Shown here piece by piece: positions 45,381-54,295 of a DNA stretch of 64,000 bases. Every line of letters starts with the position of its first letter. Position 1 is the first letter of the stretch. This DNA is from Flagellimonas sp. 389 (GTDB lineage: Bacteria; Bacteroidota; Bacteroidia; Flavobacteriales; Flavobacteriaceae). Where the stretch lies: contig NZ_JAHCMU010000020.1 in the NCBI RefSeq assembly GCF_018449435.1, positions 23,099 to 87,098 on the forward strand. Direction: 5' to 3'. The translations under genes and the position numbers were made by a program. Under the pieces are notes generated by a model. That model had not been told where the DNA came from. It saw only the letters and a program-made list of their open reading frames with translations, and did no database searches.

Positions 45381-47567
45381 TTACTCTGCACCAGGTTGAT
45401 AGGTCTTTACCGCTCTTTTTAAAACATCTTCTTTATAATACGCAGCATCTTTCCATTTTATAGCTGAATACATTTGTATTTGGTCATCGAAGTGAGGGGA
45501 TTTTGGGTCGCCACTCTGACCACCTGCTAGAATAGTCTTTGCCTTTACTTTTTCACCAAATTCTACGGCAGCCACAAAACTATTGCCACGAGTACCATAA
45601 ATCTTTTTGGTATCATTATCGTAGCGTGCACCATAAGCGGCCAAAGCACCCCATCGCCCACTGGCAAATCCGATCGGGATGCTGGGTTTCGAATCATCAA
45701 AAGGCTGACGGATATCCCCATCGAGTCTTTGGTATCTATTAACTTGGCCCCATGGCATCTCCCAAGTACCAAAATCTGCAACAAGTTGGTCGATTACTTC
45801 TTCAAAAATCTTTAGTTGTTCTCCATTTGGATCATCGCTCCCCCAAAAGGTAACACGCTCCATGGGCGTCATTCCCTTTGGATATTTTCCAACCTTGTAA
45901 TAGTGTGTTCCGTAAAAATGTGCTAAGGTCATAGCTATAGATTCTTCAGAAGTAGTAAAATCCCATTTTTTCAATACTTCAATAGGTTCCAATAACTTAG
46001 GATTCTTATCGTCATAGCGTTCATAGTCCTTAATCAATCCAGGAATCAAAGCTTTAAAAGCAGGAAGATAAGGGTCATGCGCAAGTTGAATCAAACTATC
46101 CAAAGTGTATCCATCCCTATCTGTCAATAACTCAATGGCATGGACACCTCTAAAATTTTCTTGGTCTCTTGACATGTATTTTGGATAATCTTCTCGTTTG
46201 GGGCTATATTCCAAAGCTGCAGTATAAGGCGTGGAATTGCAATTTTGGATCCATCCATTTTTTGGATTCAAAATCAAGATATTCTCATCCACGGTATGCA
46301 GACCTTTCCAATCCGTTTTTGGATTGCTGCCATCTACAGGTTTTGTAAAGTCAAAAATAGTATCTCGCTTAGGAACAAAATTTCCATGGAAATAAGCAAT
46401 GTTCCCTTCCGCATCTGCATACACGGTATTGTTTGAAGAATTTGTTCGGATATCCATCATCTCTCGAAATCCCTTATATCCTTCTTGTTTGGTTCGAACA
46501 AAAGATTGTTCTAGAGCCTTTACGGGTTCCCACATCATTGCCGAAGCCGTCCATTGCTTATCAACAGCATGAGTAATAGGTCCATGATGTGTACGATACA
46601 TCGGAAAGCTTTTCTCTTTCAATCCATCATTATCTTTGTATTTTAAAATGGCTTCAGATTTTTCTACTGGCCTTAATTCTTCTCCATACTGATAAAACAA
46701 ATTATCATCGTTCTTTACAACAGTTTCTTTGAACTCATCCATCACATCGGTATAGGTCGATGTGTGCATCCATCCTGTTTTTTCATTAAAACCCTGATAT
46801 ACAAAAAATTGCCCCCATGTAACCGCACCATACGCATTCAATCCCTCTTCGCTAACCACATGTACTTCACCCCTAAAATAAAAGGAAGTATGCGGATTGA
46901 TCAACAACATTGCATTGCCAGATTTGGTCAATGCTCCTGAAATGGCTATACCATTAGATCCTTGAGGTTCCTCCATTTCCTCTGCCTTTTTCATTTTCAA
47001 CGCCTCAAGCTCAGGAATCTCCATACCGCTTTCATAAAACGCCTTGATTTTTTTAATGGAAATGCGCTCTATATCCCCACCGATACTTCCTTCACTAAAA
47101 TACATGGGCATCCAAGGTTCAAAACGGGTCAATAATTTAGGTTTTACCTCGGGATGGGTATGCAGATAATAATTAATTCCGTCAGCGAAGGCATCGCACA
47201 ATTTCTTCAACCAATCCGGGCTCTTTTCATAGTTCGCCTTGGCTTCCTCTTCTGTCATAAAAAGTTTGGCACGAAGATCACTATACAACGCCTCTTCACC
47301 CTCTACTTCTGCCAACCTTCCAGTAGCCCAGATATAGTTTTGTTCCACACGGTTAAAGTCGTCTTCACACTGCGCATACAATAATCCAAAAACGGCATCT
47401 GCATCGGTTTTACCATATATGTGCGGAACCCCATAATCATCCCTGATTATAGTGATGTTCTCAGCTTGTGACTTCCATTTTTCAATTTCAGTTAGTGCTT
47501 TCTGGTCTTGTGGTTTGGATGAACAGCTTACCAGAAAAAATAAAGTAATCAAGGATAGTACTCTCAT
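45381..47567 (-). CDS. Penicillin acylase-family (Ntn hydrolase) lipoprotein
   Basis: A 728-residue amidase of the penicillin G/AHL-acylase family (PF01804). The signal peptide ends LVSC (Cys15). The N-terminal alpha chain (about 40-203, starting ITIIRDDYGVPHIYGKTDADAVFGLLYAQ in parts) is separated from the beta chain at GSNG, where Gly203-Ser204 is the expected self-cleavage site and Ser204 the nucleophile. Later family parts include AYGAVTWGQFFVYQGFN, then the His-Gly motif THHGPITH and NNTVYADAEGNIAYFHGNFVP (in part). Possible substrates are N-acyl amides such as acyl-homoserine lactones or antibiotics; this is not decided by sequence. Confidence 0.88.
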   Translation of the reverse strand: MRVLSLITLFFLVSCSSKPQDQKALTEIEKWKSQAENITIIRDDYGVPHIYGKTDADAVFGLLYAQCEDDFNRVEQNYIWATGRLAEVEGEEALYSDLRAKLFMTEEEAKANYEKSPDWLKKLCDAFADGINYYLHTHPEVKPKLLTRFEPWMPMYFSEGSIGGDIERISIKKIKAFYESGMEIPELEALKMKKAEEMEEPQGSNGIAISGALTKSGNAMLLINPHTSFYFRGEVHVVSEEGLNAYGAVTWGQFFVYQGFNEKTGWMHTSTYTDVMDEFKETVVKNDDNLFYQYGEELRPVEKSEAILKYKDNDGLKEKSFPMYRTHHGPITHAVDKQWTASAMMWEPVKALEQSFVRTKQEGYKGFREMMDIRTNSSNNTVYADAEGNIAYFHGNFVPKRDTIFDFTKPVDGSNPKTDWKGLHTVDENILILNPKNGWIQNCNSTPYTAALEYSPKREDYPKYMSRDQENFRGVHAIELLTDRDGYTLDSLIQLAHDPYLPAFKALIPGLIKDYERYDDKNPKLLEPIEVLKKWDFTTSEESIAMTLAHFYGTHYYKVGKYPKGMTPMERVTFWGSDDPNGEQLKIFEEVIDQLVADFGTWEMPWGQVNRYQRLDGDIRQPFDDSKPSIPIGFASGRWGALAAYGARYDNDTKKIYGTRGNSFVAAVEFGEKVKAKTILAGGQSGDPKSPHFDDQIQMYSAIKWKDAAYYKEDVLKRAVKTYQPGAE

Positions 47568-47577
47568 GGCATTATAT

Positions 47578-47787
47578 TTAAGCTTTTTTTAAAAATTGGG
47601 TTTTCAACACAATTTGTGCCTTACCTACCCTACATTCTACTTCTTGAGGGCTTCCGGTCAAACGGATATTTTTAATGACATTTCCTCTTTTTAAGGTTTT
47701 GGACATGCCCTTAATCTTCAAATCCTTGGTCACGTGAACATTATCACCATCCTCTAAAACGTTACCATTACTATCCTTTGTATCCAT
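47578..47787 (-). CDS. PhnA/YjdM C-terminal domain-only protein
   Basis: A 69-residue protein matching the C-terminal domain of PhnA/YjdM: DSNGNVLEDGDNVHVTKDLKIKG in parts, TLKRGNVIKNIRL and the end KTQFLKKA. The N-terminal zinc ribbon of full-length PhnA is missing. Short versions of this kind occur widely. It starts 10 bp upstream of the acylase gene on the same strand. Despite the name, no phosphonate role is shown. Confidence 0.8.
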   Translation of the reverse strand: MDTKDSNGNVLEDGDNVHVTKDLKIKGMSKTLKRGNVIKNIRLTGSPQEVECRVGKAQIVLKTQFLKKA

Positions 47788-47864
47788 AAATAGTTGTTTA
47801 GGTGTGAAATTAAGTGTCTCAAAAGATAAATACTAACATTTGAATCAAAAAACTTCAACTCAAT

Positions 47865-47892
47865 ATTACCATTGGTAATCCCAATGGTTTTT
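47865..47892. other. Palindrome and hairpin before the ABC exporter gene
   Basis: ATTACCATTGGTAAT (47865-47879) is a perfect odd-centred palindrome. It overlaps an alternative 8-bp hairpin, ACCATTGG...CCAATGGT (47868-47888), that is followed by five T. It could be an operator or a leader hairpin for the ABC gene that starts at 47925. Confidence 0.4.
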
Positions 47893-47924
47893 AAAGTAAC
47901 TTGCGGCTTCTTTTAATACCATTT

Positions 47925-49664
47925 ATGTCAGAAAAAAAAGTAAGCATTTTAAAGGCCTTTAAAATCATTATTTGGCCTAGAAGAAATCTTGTCTTTACCG
48001 GACTTTTACTAATTGTAATTAGTAAAGCTTCAAGTTTTGTAGCACCTATATCCCTTAGATATTTTCTAGATGATATCGTACCCAACAAGAATTATGATTT
48101 TTTGAAAATTCTTGTTGCCATTGTCATTGCCTCATTTTTGGTTCAAGCAATAATGTCCTTTCTGTTGACCAAAGTTTTGAGCATTCAAGCGCAGTTTATG
48201 ATATCTGAACTTAGAGCACAAGTACAAAAACAAGTTCTCTCACTGCCCATTCGTTTCTTTGATAACACAAAATCCGGCGCTTTGGTTTCTAGGATTATGA
48301 GCGATGTTGAAGGAGTGCGTAATCTTATCGGGACCGGATTGGTTCAATTGGTAGGAGGCACCATTACTGCAGTTGTTTCACTGATTTTACTACTAAGAAT
48401 AAGTCCCCGAATGACCCTTTTGACCTTTATTCCACTGATTTTATTTGCAATCATTGCTTTAAAAGCGTTCAAAATAATACGCCCTGTTTTCCGAGAACGT
48501 GGTAAAATCAATGCCGAGGTAAAGGGACGACTTACAGAAACGTTAAGTGGGATTAGAGTAATCAAAGGATTCAATGCAGAAGTACAAGAAGGGAAAGTTT
48601 TTGAAACCGGCGTAGAACGATTGTTCAAAAATGTAAAAAAAAGTTTGACGGCCACTGCGATAATGACAAGCTCATCCACGTTTCTTTTAGGATTGGCCAC
48701 TACGGGAATTATGATGGGTTATGGTGGTTATAAAATGATGCAGGGCGAACTTACTACCGGGCAATATTTTGAATTTACGTTTCTGCTCGCATTAATGGTC
48801 GCACCAATCGTTCAAATGAGCAATATAGGCAGCCAACTTACAGAAGCCTTGGCAGGTTTGGATCGCACAGAGGAGCTGATGAACGAAACAGCTGAGTCCG
48901 ACGAAAAAAATAGAGCCATTCAATTGGATGCTATTCACGGCGACATTAGTTTCAATACCGTTTCTTTTTCTTATGAAGAGGATGAAGAGGTTTTACACAG
49001 CATTAGTTTTAAGGTTAAATCAGGACAGGTAATCGCATTGGTGGGCAGTTCGGGTTCTGGAAAGTCTACAATTGCCGGGTTGGCCGCCAGTTTTTTAAAT
49101 CCGAGCAAGGGTACAATCACCATTGACGGCCATGATTTATCAAAAGTAAACCTCAATAGTTTTAGACAGCACTTAGGGGTTGTACTCCAAGACGATTTTT
49201 TGTTTGAGGGCACAATTCGGGAAAATATTCTTTTTCCTAGACCCAACGCTTCCGAGGAAAGGTTGTTGGAAGCGGTAAAAGCTGCCTATGTAAATGAGTT
49301 TACGGATAGATTTGATGATGGCCTCGACACCTTGATCGGGGAACGCGGCGTGAAGCTTTCTGGAGGACAACGCCAACGTATCGCTATTGCTCGTGCTATT
49401 TTAGCGAATCCAAGGATACTAATTTTAGACGAAGCAACCTCTAGTCTGGATACAGAATCTGAGGCACTTATTCAAAAGAGTTTAGCAGAATTGACAAAGG
49501 GCAGAACCACTTTTGTCATTGCACACCGTCTAAGTACAATCCGAAAAGCAGACCAAATTTTAGTAATCGAAAATGGAAATATTGCCGAACAGGGCACCCA
49601 TGAAGAATTGATTGCCTCTGAAGGAAGGTATTATAATCTGTTTACGTATCAGGCGAGAATTTGA
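47925..49664 (+). CDS. ABC exporter, fused membrane and ATPase domains (MsbA-like)
   Basis: A 579-residue half-transporter, started at ATG 47925 (MSEKKVSILK) rather than an in-frame TTG 24 bases upstream. Six membrane helices fill residues about 20-310, and the nucleotide-binding domain follows: Walker A GSSGSGKST at 374-382 or so, signature LSGGQRQR near 478, Walker B ILILDEATSS, then the H-loop IAHRLST. It works as a dimer and exports lipids or drugs; MsbA-type lipid A flipping is possible but flavobacteria have several such genes. Confidence 0.9.
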   Translation: MSEKKVSILKAFKIIIWPRRNLVFTGLLLIVISKASSFVAPISLRYFLDDIVPNKNYDFLKILVAIVIASFLVQAIMSFLLTKVLSIQAQFMISELRAQVQKQVLSLPIRFFDNTKSGALVSRIMSDVEGVRNLIGTGLVQLVGGTITAVVSLILLLRISPRMTLLTFIPLILFAIIALKAFKIIRPVFRERGKINAEVKGRLTETLSGIRVIKGFNAEVQEGKVFETGVERLFKNVKKSLTATAIMTSSSTFLLGLATTGIMMGYGGYKMMQGELTTGQYFEFTFLLALMVAPIVQMSNIGSQLTEALAGLDRTEELMNETAESDEKNRAIQLDAIHGDISFNTVSFSYEEDEEVLHSISFKVKSGQVIALVGSSGSGKSTIAGLAASFLNPSKGTITIDGHDLSKVNLNSFRQHLGVVLQDDFLFEGTIRENILFPRPNASEERLLEAVKAAYVNEFTDRFDDGLDTLIGERGVKLSGGQRQRIAIARAILANPRILILDEATSSLDTESEALIQKSLAELTKGRTTFVIAHRLSTIRKADQILVIENGNIAEQGTHEELIASEGRYYNLFTYQARI

Positions 49665-49686
49665 GTTAGAACGCTAACGCTTATAG

Positions 49687-49725
49687 ATATAAAACTTTAG
49701 ACCGCTACGCTGCTAGATTTTATAT
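49687..49725. terminator. Imperfect inverted repeat between convergent ABC and ferredoxin genes
   Basis: ATATAAAA (49687-49694) pairs with TTTTATAT (49718-49725), and inner TTTAG pairs with CTAGA with one mismatch. The outer stem is AT-only, and the loop contains CCGCTACGC. A bidirectional terminator or REP-like element is plausible. Confidence 0.45.
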
Positions 49726-49798
49726 TACATATTGTTAATCGTTCACAATGAAACGAAAAATAATTAAAAAGATCTCCGCCACGCTCAATATGACAGGG

Positions 49799-50131
49799 CT
49801 AAACCTCCTCAGGGGCCAATTCCACTTCCAAACCATCCAAATCATTCGTCATATGAATTTGGCATCCCAATCGGCTATTATCTTCTACGAAAAACGCTTC
49901 GGAAAGCATCGCTTCTTCTTCATCAGACTTTTCTGGAAGTGTGTGCTTGGATTTTATATAACATTGGCAAGAAGCACACATAGCCATTCCACCACAAATT
50001 CCAATAGTACCTTCTGGAGCAAGCTCGTAGGAGCGTACAACTTCCATCAGGTTCATGTTCATATCGGTAGGGGCGTCCACTTCGTGCAGCGTTCCTTCTC
50101 GGTCGGTTATTTTGATTTTGATATCGGACAT
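49799..50131 (-). CDS. 2Fe-2S ferredoxin (adrenodoxin type)
   Basis: A 110-residue ferredoxin with the four cluster ligands Cys46, Cys52, Cys55 and Cys90 in the pattern CGGMAMCASC...LGC, that is Cx5Cx2C and a distal Cys. The family is the ISC/adrenodoxin type. It likely takes electrons from the ferredoxin reductase encoded at 50641, in the same direction, with a small four-helix-bundle gene in between. Confidence 0.92.
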   Translation of the reverse strand: MSDIKIKITDREGTLHEVDAPTDMNMNLMEVVRSYELAPEGTIGICGGMAMCASCQCYIKSKHTLPEKSDEEEAMLSEAFFVEDNSRLGCQIHMTNDLDGLEVELAPEEV

Positions 50132-50207
50132 TGATTTGGTTAGTTAGTGAAAAATAGTGTGTTAGTGCTATAGTTGCTAGTGAAATAGTGGTTGAGACTT
50201 ATTTGCT

Positions 50208-50555
50208 TTATTTCATTGATTTGATAAATGAATACAACATTTTTGAAATTTCATTTGTAGCTTCAATCAATTCCCTAGAGCTCTTTGATTGCAAATAATC
50301 TAATCTTTCTGATAAATAAAGCATTGACCTTAACTCACTATTTGATGCTAGGGCAAAATAAAGAAATCTTTTAAAATCAGCATTCGATTGTCGTTCAAAA
50401 CCTTCTGCAATATTATTTGATATAGAAACTGATGCTCTAGTGATTTGGTCTCTAAAACCATAATCTTTGCTTGTGGAAAAATGCTTATAAATCTGAACAG
50501 CTAAATCCTGAGATTTTTGCCACATCTTCAAATCTTCAAAACGCTGTACGGTCAT
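50208..50555 (-). CDS. Four-helix-bundle protein (S23 / 23S rRNA intervening-sequence type)
   Basis: A 115-residue protein of the PF05635 type: FEDLKMWQKSQDLAVQIYKHF, then YGFRDQITRASVSISNNIAEGFERQS and RSMLYLSERL are typical pieces. Such genes are found alone, between chromosomal genes or inside 23S rRNA, and have no known biochemical role. Here it lies between the ferredoxin and its reductase, and the flanks carry repeats built on TAGTG (50136-50190), which suggests an inserted unit. Confidence 0.88.
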   Translation of the reverse strand: MTVQRFEDLKMWQKSQDLAVQIYKHFSTSKDYGFRDQITRASVSISNNIAEGFERQSNADFKRFLYFALASNSELRSMLYLSERLDYLQSKSSRELIEATNEISKMLYSFIKSMK

Positions 50556-50640
50556 TTAAATTTAAAATTGTAGCCTATAATAAAACAAACCATTGTATCG
50601 CCTTCACTAGGATACTCTTTATCACTAGCTTACTATTCAA

Positions 50641-51702
50641 CTATTCTATCGCCTTCACTACAGCTTTTGGAGCTTCTTTTTTACTTCCATCGAAACCAGT
50701 AACACCACCTACCGTGGTATACTTCATGACATACTTTTTATCTGGGAATATACGCTGATATGCACTTTGACACATTAACGTGGCCTCATGGAAACCACAG
50801 AGAATCAGCTTTAATTTTCCAGGATACGTATTTACGTCCCCAATGGCATAAATTCCGGGAACGTTGGTCTGGTAGTCCAACGTATTATCGACTTTAATCG
50901 CATTCTTCTCGATTTCTAAACCCCAGTTGGCAATGGGGCCTAACTTTGGAGAAAGCCCGAATAGGGGAATAAAATCATCTACTTCCAACAAGACATCTTC
51001 CGAACCATTTGTTGTCTTTCTAATTAGAACGGATTCCAAGTGATCTTCTCCTTGCAAACCAACAATCTCTGCTGGAGTAATCAGATTGATTTTTCCTTGG
51101 TCCTTAAGTTGTTGTACTTTTTCAACGGAATCCAAAGCACCCCTAAATTCATTACGTCTGTGGACTAAAGTGACCTCTGCGGCAACATCTGCCAAAAAAA
51201 TACTCCAATCCAATGCGGAATCTCCTCCACCAGCAATAACCACTTTCCTATTTCTGTAGACTTCTGGTTCTTTAATCATGTATGCAATACCGTTGTCCTC
51301 GTACTTGGACAAGTTTTTGAGCAAAGGTTTTCGGGGTTCAAAGCTACCCAATCCACCTGCTATGGCTATGATAGGCGCATGATGTTGCGTCCCTTTATTG
51401 GTGGTCACGATAAACGAACCATCATCCAACTTTTCTATATTTTCGGCCCGCTCTCCCAAAGTAAACCCTGGTTGAAACGGTCTTATCTGCTCCATTAAAT
51501 TATTCACTAAATCTCCAGCCAATACTTCTGGAAATCCTGGAATATCGTAAATGGGTTTTTTAGGGTAAATTTCTGAACACTGCCCCCCCGCTTGTGGCAA
51601 AGCATCTATTAAATGACATTTTAGTTGTAACAAACCTGCCTCAAAAACAGCAAAAAGACCCGTAGGCCCAGCGCCAATAATCAGTATATCGGTTTTAATC
51701 AT
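50641..51702 (-). CDS. Ferredoxin--NADP+ reductase type 2 (thioredoxin reductase-like)
   Basis: A 353-residue flavoprotein of the YumC/TrxR-like class. GAGPTGLFAVFEAGL near the N-terminus is the FAD loop; VVIAGGGDSALDWSIFLADVA (in parts) about residues 155-175 is the NADPH loop; NVPGIYAIGDVNTYPGK about 280-297 is the second FAD block. The redox CxxC of thioredoxin reductase is missing, as expected for ferredoxin reductases. It should reduce the ferredoxin encoded downstream. Confidence 0.9.
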   Translation of the reverse strand: MIKTDILIIGAGPTGLFAVFEAGLLQLKCHLIDALPQAGGQCSEIYPKKPIYDIPGFPEVLAGDLVNNLMEQIRPFQPGFTLGERAENIEKLDDGSFIVTTNKGTQHHAPIIAIAGGLGSFEPRKPLLKNLSKYEDNGIAYMIKEPEVYRNRKVVIAGGGDSALDWSIFLADVAAEVTLVHRRNEFRGALDSVEKVQQLKDQGKINLITPAEIVGLQGEDHLESVLIRKTTNGSEDVLLEVDDFIPLFGLSPKLGPIANWGLEIEKNAIKVDNTLDYQTNVPGIYAIGDVNTYPGKLKLILCGFHEATLMCQSAYQRIFPDKKYVMKYTTVGGVTGFDGSKKEAPKAVVKAIE

Positions 51703-51770
51703 TCAGAATCGTATTTGAAAATCTGCGCAACTTAGAGTTTATGAGAAAAAGGGAATATGATTTTTATCAG

Positions 51771-52010
51771 CTAACCAACGTTGACAACCTCTTCAATTTG
51801 AGGGACATATTTTTTTATGGTCATTTCAACCCCACTTTTCAATGTCATTTGGTTGACACTGCATCCAATGCAATTACCCTCTAATTTAACTTTGACAGAA
51901 TTGTCATTATCTATTGAAATCAATGAGATATCACCTCCATCACTTTGCAAAAATGGACGTATCTCATCTAAAGCTTTTTCTACGTTTAATTTAATCTCTT
52001 CTGACGTCAT
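51771..52010 (-). CDS. NifU-like C-terminal Fe-S scaffold protein
   Basis: A 79-residue NifU C-terminal domain (PF01106) with the cluster-binding CxxC at Cys47/Cys50 in GNCIGCSVNQMTLK. These proteins carry and transfer Fe-S clusters. Its ATG overlaps the stop of the Mrp gene by 4 bp, which fits a shared role in cluster delivery. Confidence 0.92.
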   Translation of the reverse strand: MTSEEIKLNVEKALDEIRPFLQSDGGDISLISIDNDNSVKVKLEGNCIGCSVNQMTLKSGVEMTIKKYVPQIEEVVNVG

Positions 52011-53155
52011 GCTCTTTTCTTTTTAACGGCAGCACAACCTGCCATTGTTGTAATTTTAATTGCTTCGGTAGGGGGGAGCGCGGTATTTCTTCTCACTAAT
52101 TCCTGGACTACATTTTTTGTGAGCTCCTCAAATGCCTCTTCTGTTGGAGTAGCAGTCTGTAATGCTGCGGGTCTTCCCACATCTCCCGCTTCGCGAATGC
52201 TTTGAACTATCGGTATCTCCCCCAAAAATGGTGTTTCTAAATCGTTGGCCAAATTTTTAGCACCATCTTTTCCAAAGATATGATATTTGTTGTTAGGCAA
52301 CTCCTCTGGAGTAAAATAAGCCATATTCTCTACGATTCCCAAAACCGGCACACTTATAGCTTCTTGCTGAAACATGGCCACTCCCTTCCTAGCATCTGCC
52401 AACGCAATTTCTTGCGGTGTACTTACGACTACAGCTCCGGTAACCGGTAACGATTGCATAATACTCAAATGAATATCTCCGGTTCCGGGAGGTAAATCCA
52501 ATAATAGAAAATCCAGTTCGCCCCAATGGGCATCAAAAATCATTTGATTCAATGCTTTTGAGGCCATAGGCCCCCGCCAAATTACAGCTTGGTTGGGCTG
52601 GGTGAAAAACCCGATGGAAAGCAGTTTTACCCCATAATTTTCAACCGGCTTCATTTTTGCTTTTCCATCAACATTTACCGATAACGGTTTCTCCATAGCT
52701 ACATCGAACATAATGGGCATGGATGGTCCATAAATATCTGTATCGAGCAGACCAACCTTAAAGCCCATCTTGGCAAGGGTAACAGCTAAATTAGCGGTCA
52801 CCGTAGATTTTCCTACACCTCCTTTTCCAGAAGCTACAGCGATGATATTCTGTATACCGGGAATCGGGTTTCCCTTAATCTGATTTACTTTGGGCTTTGA
52901 AGGTGCATCGACCTTAAGATTTATCTTGATTTTTGCCTTTCCATAAACTTCTTTGTGGATAATTTTTAAAATTTCCACTTCAGTTTTTTTTCTAGCCTGA
53001 AGACTTGGGTTCTTTATGGTAACATCTACCTCAACCTCATCCCCAAACACCTGCACATTGGTCACCGCTCCACTCTCTACTATATTCTGCCCCTCTCCAG
53101 GTGCGGATATGTTTTCCAATGCCCTTATAATATCTGCTTTGTTCAGCTTCATCAA
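52007..53155 (-). CDS. mrp: Mrp/ApbC-family Fe-S cluster carrier ATPase
   Basis: A 382-residue protein: an N-terminal MIP18/DUF59 domain (residues 5-85) and a ParA-like ATPase with the deviant P-loop ASGKGGVGKST (109-118 or so) and DTDIYGPSMP. The DUF59 fusion is common in bacterial Mrp. It is followed by the NifU-like gene (4-bp overlap). A second start, MKLNK, lies one codon later. Confidence 0.93.
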   Translation of the reverse strand: MMKLNKADIIRALENISAPGEGQNIVESGAVTNVQVFGDEVEVDVTIKNPSLQARKKTEVEILKIIHKEVYGKAKIKINLKVDAPSKPKVNQIKGNPIPGIQNIIAVASGKGGVGKSTVTANLAVTLAKMGFKVGLLDTDIYGPSMPIMFDVAMEKPLSVNVDGKAKMKPVENYGVKLLSIGFFTQPNQAVIWRGPMASKALNQMIFDAHWGELDFLLLDLPPGTGDIHLSIMQSLPVTGAVVVSTPQEIALADARKGVAMFQQEAISVPVLGIVENMAYFTPEELPNNKYHIFGKDGAKNLANDLETPFLGEIPIVQSIREAGDVGRPAALQTATPTEEAFEELTKNVVQELVRRNTALPPTEAIKITTMAGCAAVKKKRA

Positions 53156-53323
53156 TCCTATTTTATTTGCCAGTCGTTTAAACTGATTCTAAATTACAAA
53201 GATACGATTTGGGACTTAGATTAAGAAGTTTGGGTATTGAAAATGAAGATGATGCAATAGATAAATATTTTGCAAAAAATAAGCGGAATTTGGGCTTGCT
53301 TAAATCAAATTAAAATAATGAAG

Positions 53324-53659
53324 CTAAATGTCAAATTCAAGCTCTTTTCCTGGATCCCAAAAATGCTTTTTGAAATCGATAATTTGATTGTCTTTTACGG
53401 CTATACCTTCATTCTCCAAAAGCTGTTGCATTAGATTGGTACCGTCAAAATGATGCTTTCCAGTCAAAGCCCCAACCCTATTTACAACACGATGCGCAGG
53501 GACGTCTTTTGCCAAGGAGTTGTTCATGGCCCAACCTACCATGCGAGCACTACGGGCAGCCCCCAAATACTTGGCAATAGCCCCATAGGAAGTGACCCTC
53601 CCGTATGGAATACGTTTTGCAACTTCATAAACCTTGTCGAAAAAGTTTTTTTCCTCCAT
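53324..53659 (-). CDS. Alkyltransferase-like protein (ATL), MGMT fold without active Cys
   Basis: A 111-residue MGMT-fold protein. YGRVTSYGAIAKYLG and SARMVGWAMNNS are typical of the DNA-binding domain, but the acceptor motif PCHR reads PAHR, with Ala55 in place of the methyl-accepting Cys. ATL proteins bind O6-alkylguanine and hand it to nucleotide excision repair. It starts 3 bp after the LysE gene and ends a TrmB-LysE-ATL run. Confidence 0.9.
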   Translation of the reverse strand: MEEKNFFDKVYEVAKRIPYGRVTSYGAIAKYLGAARSARMVGWAMNNSLAKDVPAHRVVNRVGALTGKHHFDGTNLMQQLLENEGIAVKDNQIIDFKKHFWDPGKELEFDI

Positions 53660-53662
53660 GCA

Positions 53663-54292
53663 CTAGCTATAAAAAATTCGGATAAGTGTGATGATCAACA
53701 AAATCAACATTAACACACTCAGAATATAATTTGAGTTTTTTGAAAACCGATTTGTTTTGGTCTCCAATTTGTTGAAATAAAAAGTGTACAAATACAATAC
53801 CGAGAATGTGCCTGCCCCTGCCGCAACCACAAAAGTCGTGATATCTTTTGGCTCAAACTTAATCCAACCAGCCTTGTTCCACATGGCATTTAGGCCACTA
53901 TAGTAAGGAATGGTCAACAGGTTCAATGCCGCCAACAACATGCCCTTGAAAAAGCTATTTTTCTTACTGACCTTGACTTCTTTTGGCTCGCTCTTTTTGT
54001 TTCCCTTGGCTTTAAAAAAGAAATAAATCGCAAAAAAAGCAAAAACACCTAAAGCGATTTTTAGTAGCATATCTATAACCTCAGGGTTTTTATAGAGGAA
54101 TTTTGAGATCATTACAGCTACATAGGCCTGTACCATAATCATGGTAGATACCCCAAAGCTGAAAATAATGCCGTTTAATTTTCCTTTTTCAACACTGGTC
54201 TTGGCCGCATTCATGTTTAACAGCCCTGGTGGTACCGTTGCCATAAATGCAGCGGAAAAAGTGACAAAGAAAAGTATGAGTAGATGCGTCAT
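53663..54292 (-). CDS. LysE-family translocator
   Basis: A 209-residue inner membrane protein with five to six hydrophobic segments. The start VTFSAAFMATVPPGLLNMNAAKTSVEKG (in part) matches the LysE/RhtB family, with the PPGLLN loop. Family members export amino acids or related metabolites. It lies 3 bp after trmB and 3 bp before the ATL gene. Confidence 0.85.
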   Translation of the reverse strand: MTHLLILFFVTFSAAFMATVPPGLLNMNAAKTSVEKGKLNGIIFSFGVSTMIMVQAYVAVMISKFLYKNPEVIDMLLKIALGVFAFFAIYFFFKAKGNKKSEPKEVKVSKKNSFFKGMLLAALNLLTIPYYSGLNAMWNKAGWIKFEPKDITTFVVAAGAGTFSVLYLYTFYFNKLETKTNRFSKNSNYILSVLMLILLIITLIRIFYS

Positions 54293-54295
54293 TGG

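Noticed and set aside
47578..47787. PhnA-like gene as evidence for phosphonate degradation
   Set aside because: Only the C-terminal domain is present and no phn lyase genes lie nearby; the name is historical.
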